From: Bradyrhizobium sp.
GTDB taxonomy: Bacteria > Pseudomonadota > Alphaproteobacteria > Rhizobiales > Xanthobacteraceae
NCBI GenBank assembly: GCA_025960445.1
Contig: JAICIT010000139.1
Span: forward strand, 1-6,814
Length of the DNA stretch: 6,814 nucleotides
Reading direction: 5' to 3'
In this document: piece by piece, positions 6,672 through 6,814 of the stretch
Numbering within the stretch: position 1 is the first letter of the stretch
Layout of the letters: every line of letters begins with the position of its first letter
Notes under the pieces: model-generated
What the model was told of the DNA's origin: nothing
What the model saw: only the letters and a program-made list of their open reading frames with translations
Database searches by the model: none
Made by a program: the position numbers and the translations under genes

Positions 6672-6814
6672 ATGGCCGATAAAGTTTCACCGCAGCATCT
6701 TTTCGCCGACGTGCTTGCGCGCGTGCATGGCGCCTGTGCTGCGCTCGCGGCCGAGGGCGGTTGGCCTGCAAATGTTGATTTCTCACGGATAGTGGTCGAG
6801 CCACCGCGTGACGC
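6672..6814 (+). CDS. argS: Arginyl-tRNA synthetase, partial (N-terminus only)
   Basis: From ATG 6672 the frame stays open to the right edge (47 full codons). It begins [18 protein letters not shown] and reaches [11 protein letters not shown]. This resembles the N-terminal additional domain of class I arginyl-tRNA synthetases, which contacts the tRNA elbow; the EPPRD stretch normally continues into a small Ser-His-Gly-Asp motif just past the edge. The enzyme charges tRNA-Arg with arginine in the cytoplasm. The HIGH-type and KMSK-type catalytic motifs lie off the window, so the call rests on N-terminal similarity and on the dgt-argS neighbourhood I recall from related alphaproteobacteria. No strong ribosome site precedes the ATG. 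The gene may be read through from dgt, with the hairpin region between them. Confidence 0.85.
   Translation, partial: MADKVSPQHLFADVLARVHGACAALAAEGGWPANVDFSRIVVEPPRD

Overview
The base composition is GC-rich, the coding style is dense, and the proteins resemble those of alphaproteobacteria of the order Hyphomicrobiales. The Xth and ArgS N-termini look most like those of the Bradyrhizobium / Rhodopseudomonas / Nitrobacter group. The placement rests on recalled protein similarity, not on a search. Nothing here looks like a phage, an insertion sequence, a CRISPR array, a tRNA or an rRNA.

Layout, left to right. Positions 1-538 (minus) hold the N-terminal two thirds of an exodeoxyribonuclease III gene (xthA), which runs off the left edge. 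Positions 539-692 are a divergent intergenic region with several short inverted repeats. Positions 693-4955 (plus) are a two-gene efflux operon: a periplasmic membrane fusion protein, then, 3 bp after its stop codon, a 1042-residue RND inner-membrane transporter of the MdtB/MdtC type. Positions 4980-5312 (minus, convergent with the pump) encode ErpA, an A-type iron-sulfur carrier. Positions 5313-5415 are a divergent promoter region with a 20-bp dyad. Positions 5416-6624 (plus) encode a dGTPase-like HD-domain dNTP triphosphohydrolase. Positions 6625-6671 hold a GC-rich hairpin region, and the first 47 codons of argS (arginyl-tRNA synthetase) start at 6672 and run off the right edge.

How the genes fit together. 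xthA (DNA repair), erpA (Fe-S delivery), dgt (dNTP pool control) and argS (translation) are housekeeping genes. The pump operon is the accessory part. The fusion protein would bridge the RND pump to an outer-membrane TolC-type channel, but no channel gene and no regulator gene lies in the window. The pump reads against both flanking minus-strand genes, as if placed between erpA and xthA.

I do not see a previously undescribed multi-gene system. The unexplained items are small: a perfect 11-bp-arm inverted repeat inside the fusion-protein gene, a dyad over the probable erpA promoter, a possible 40-codon leader ORF overlapping the fusion-protein start, and mutually exclusive hairpins between dgt and argS.
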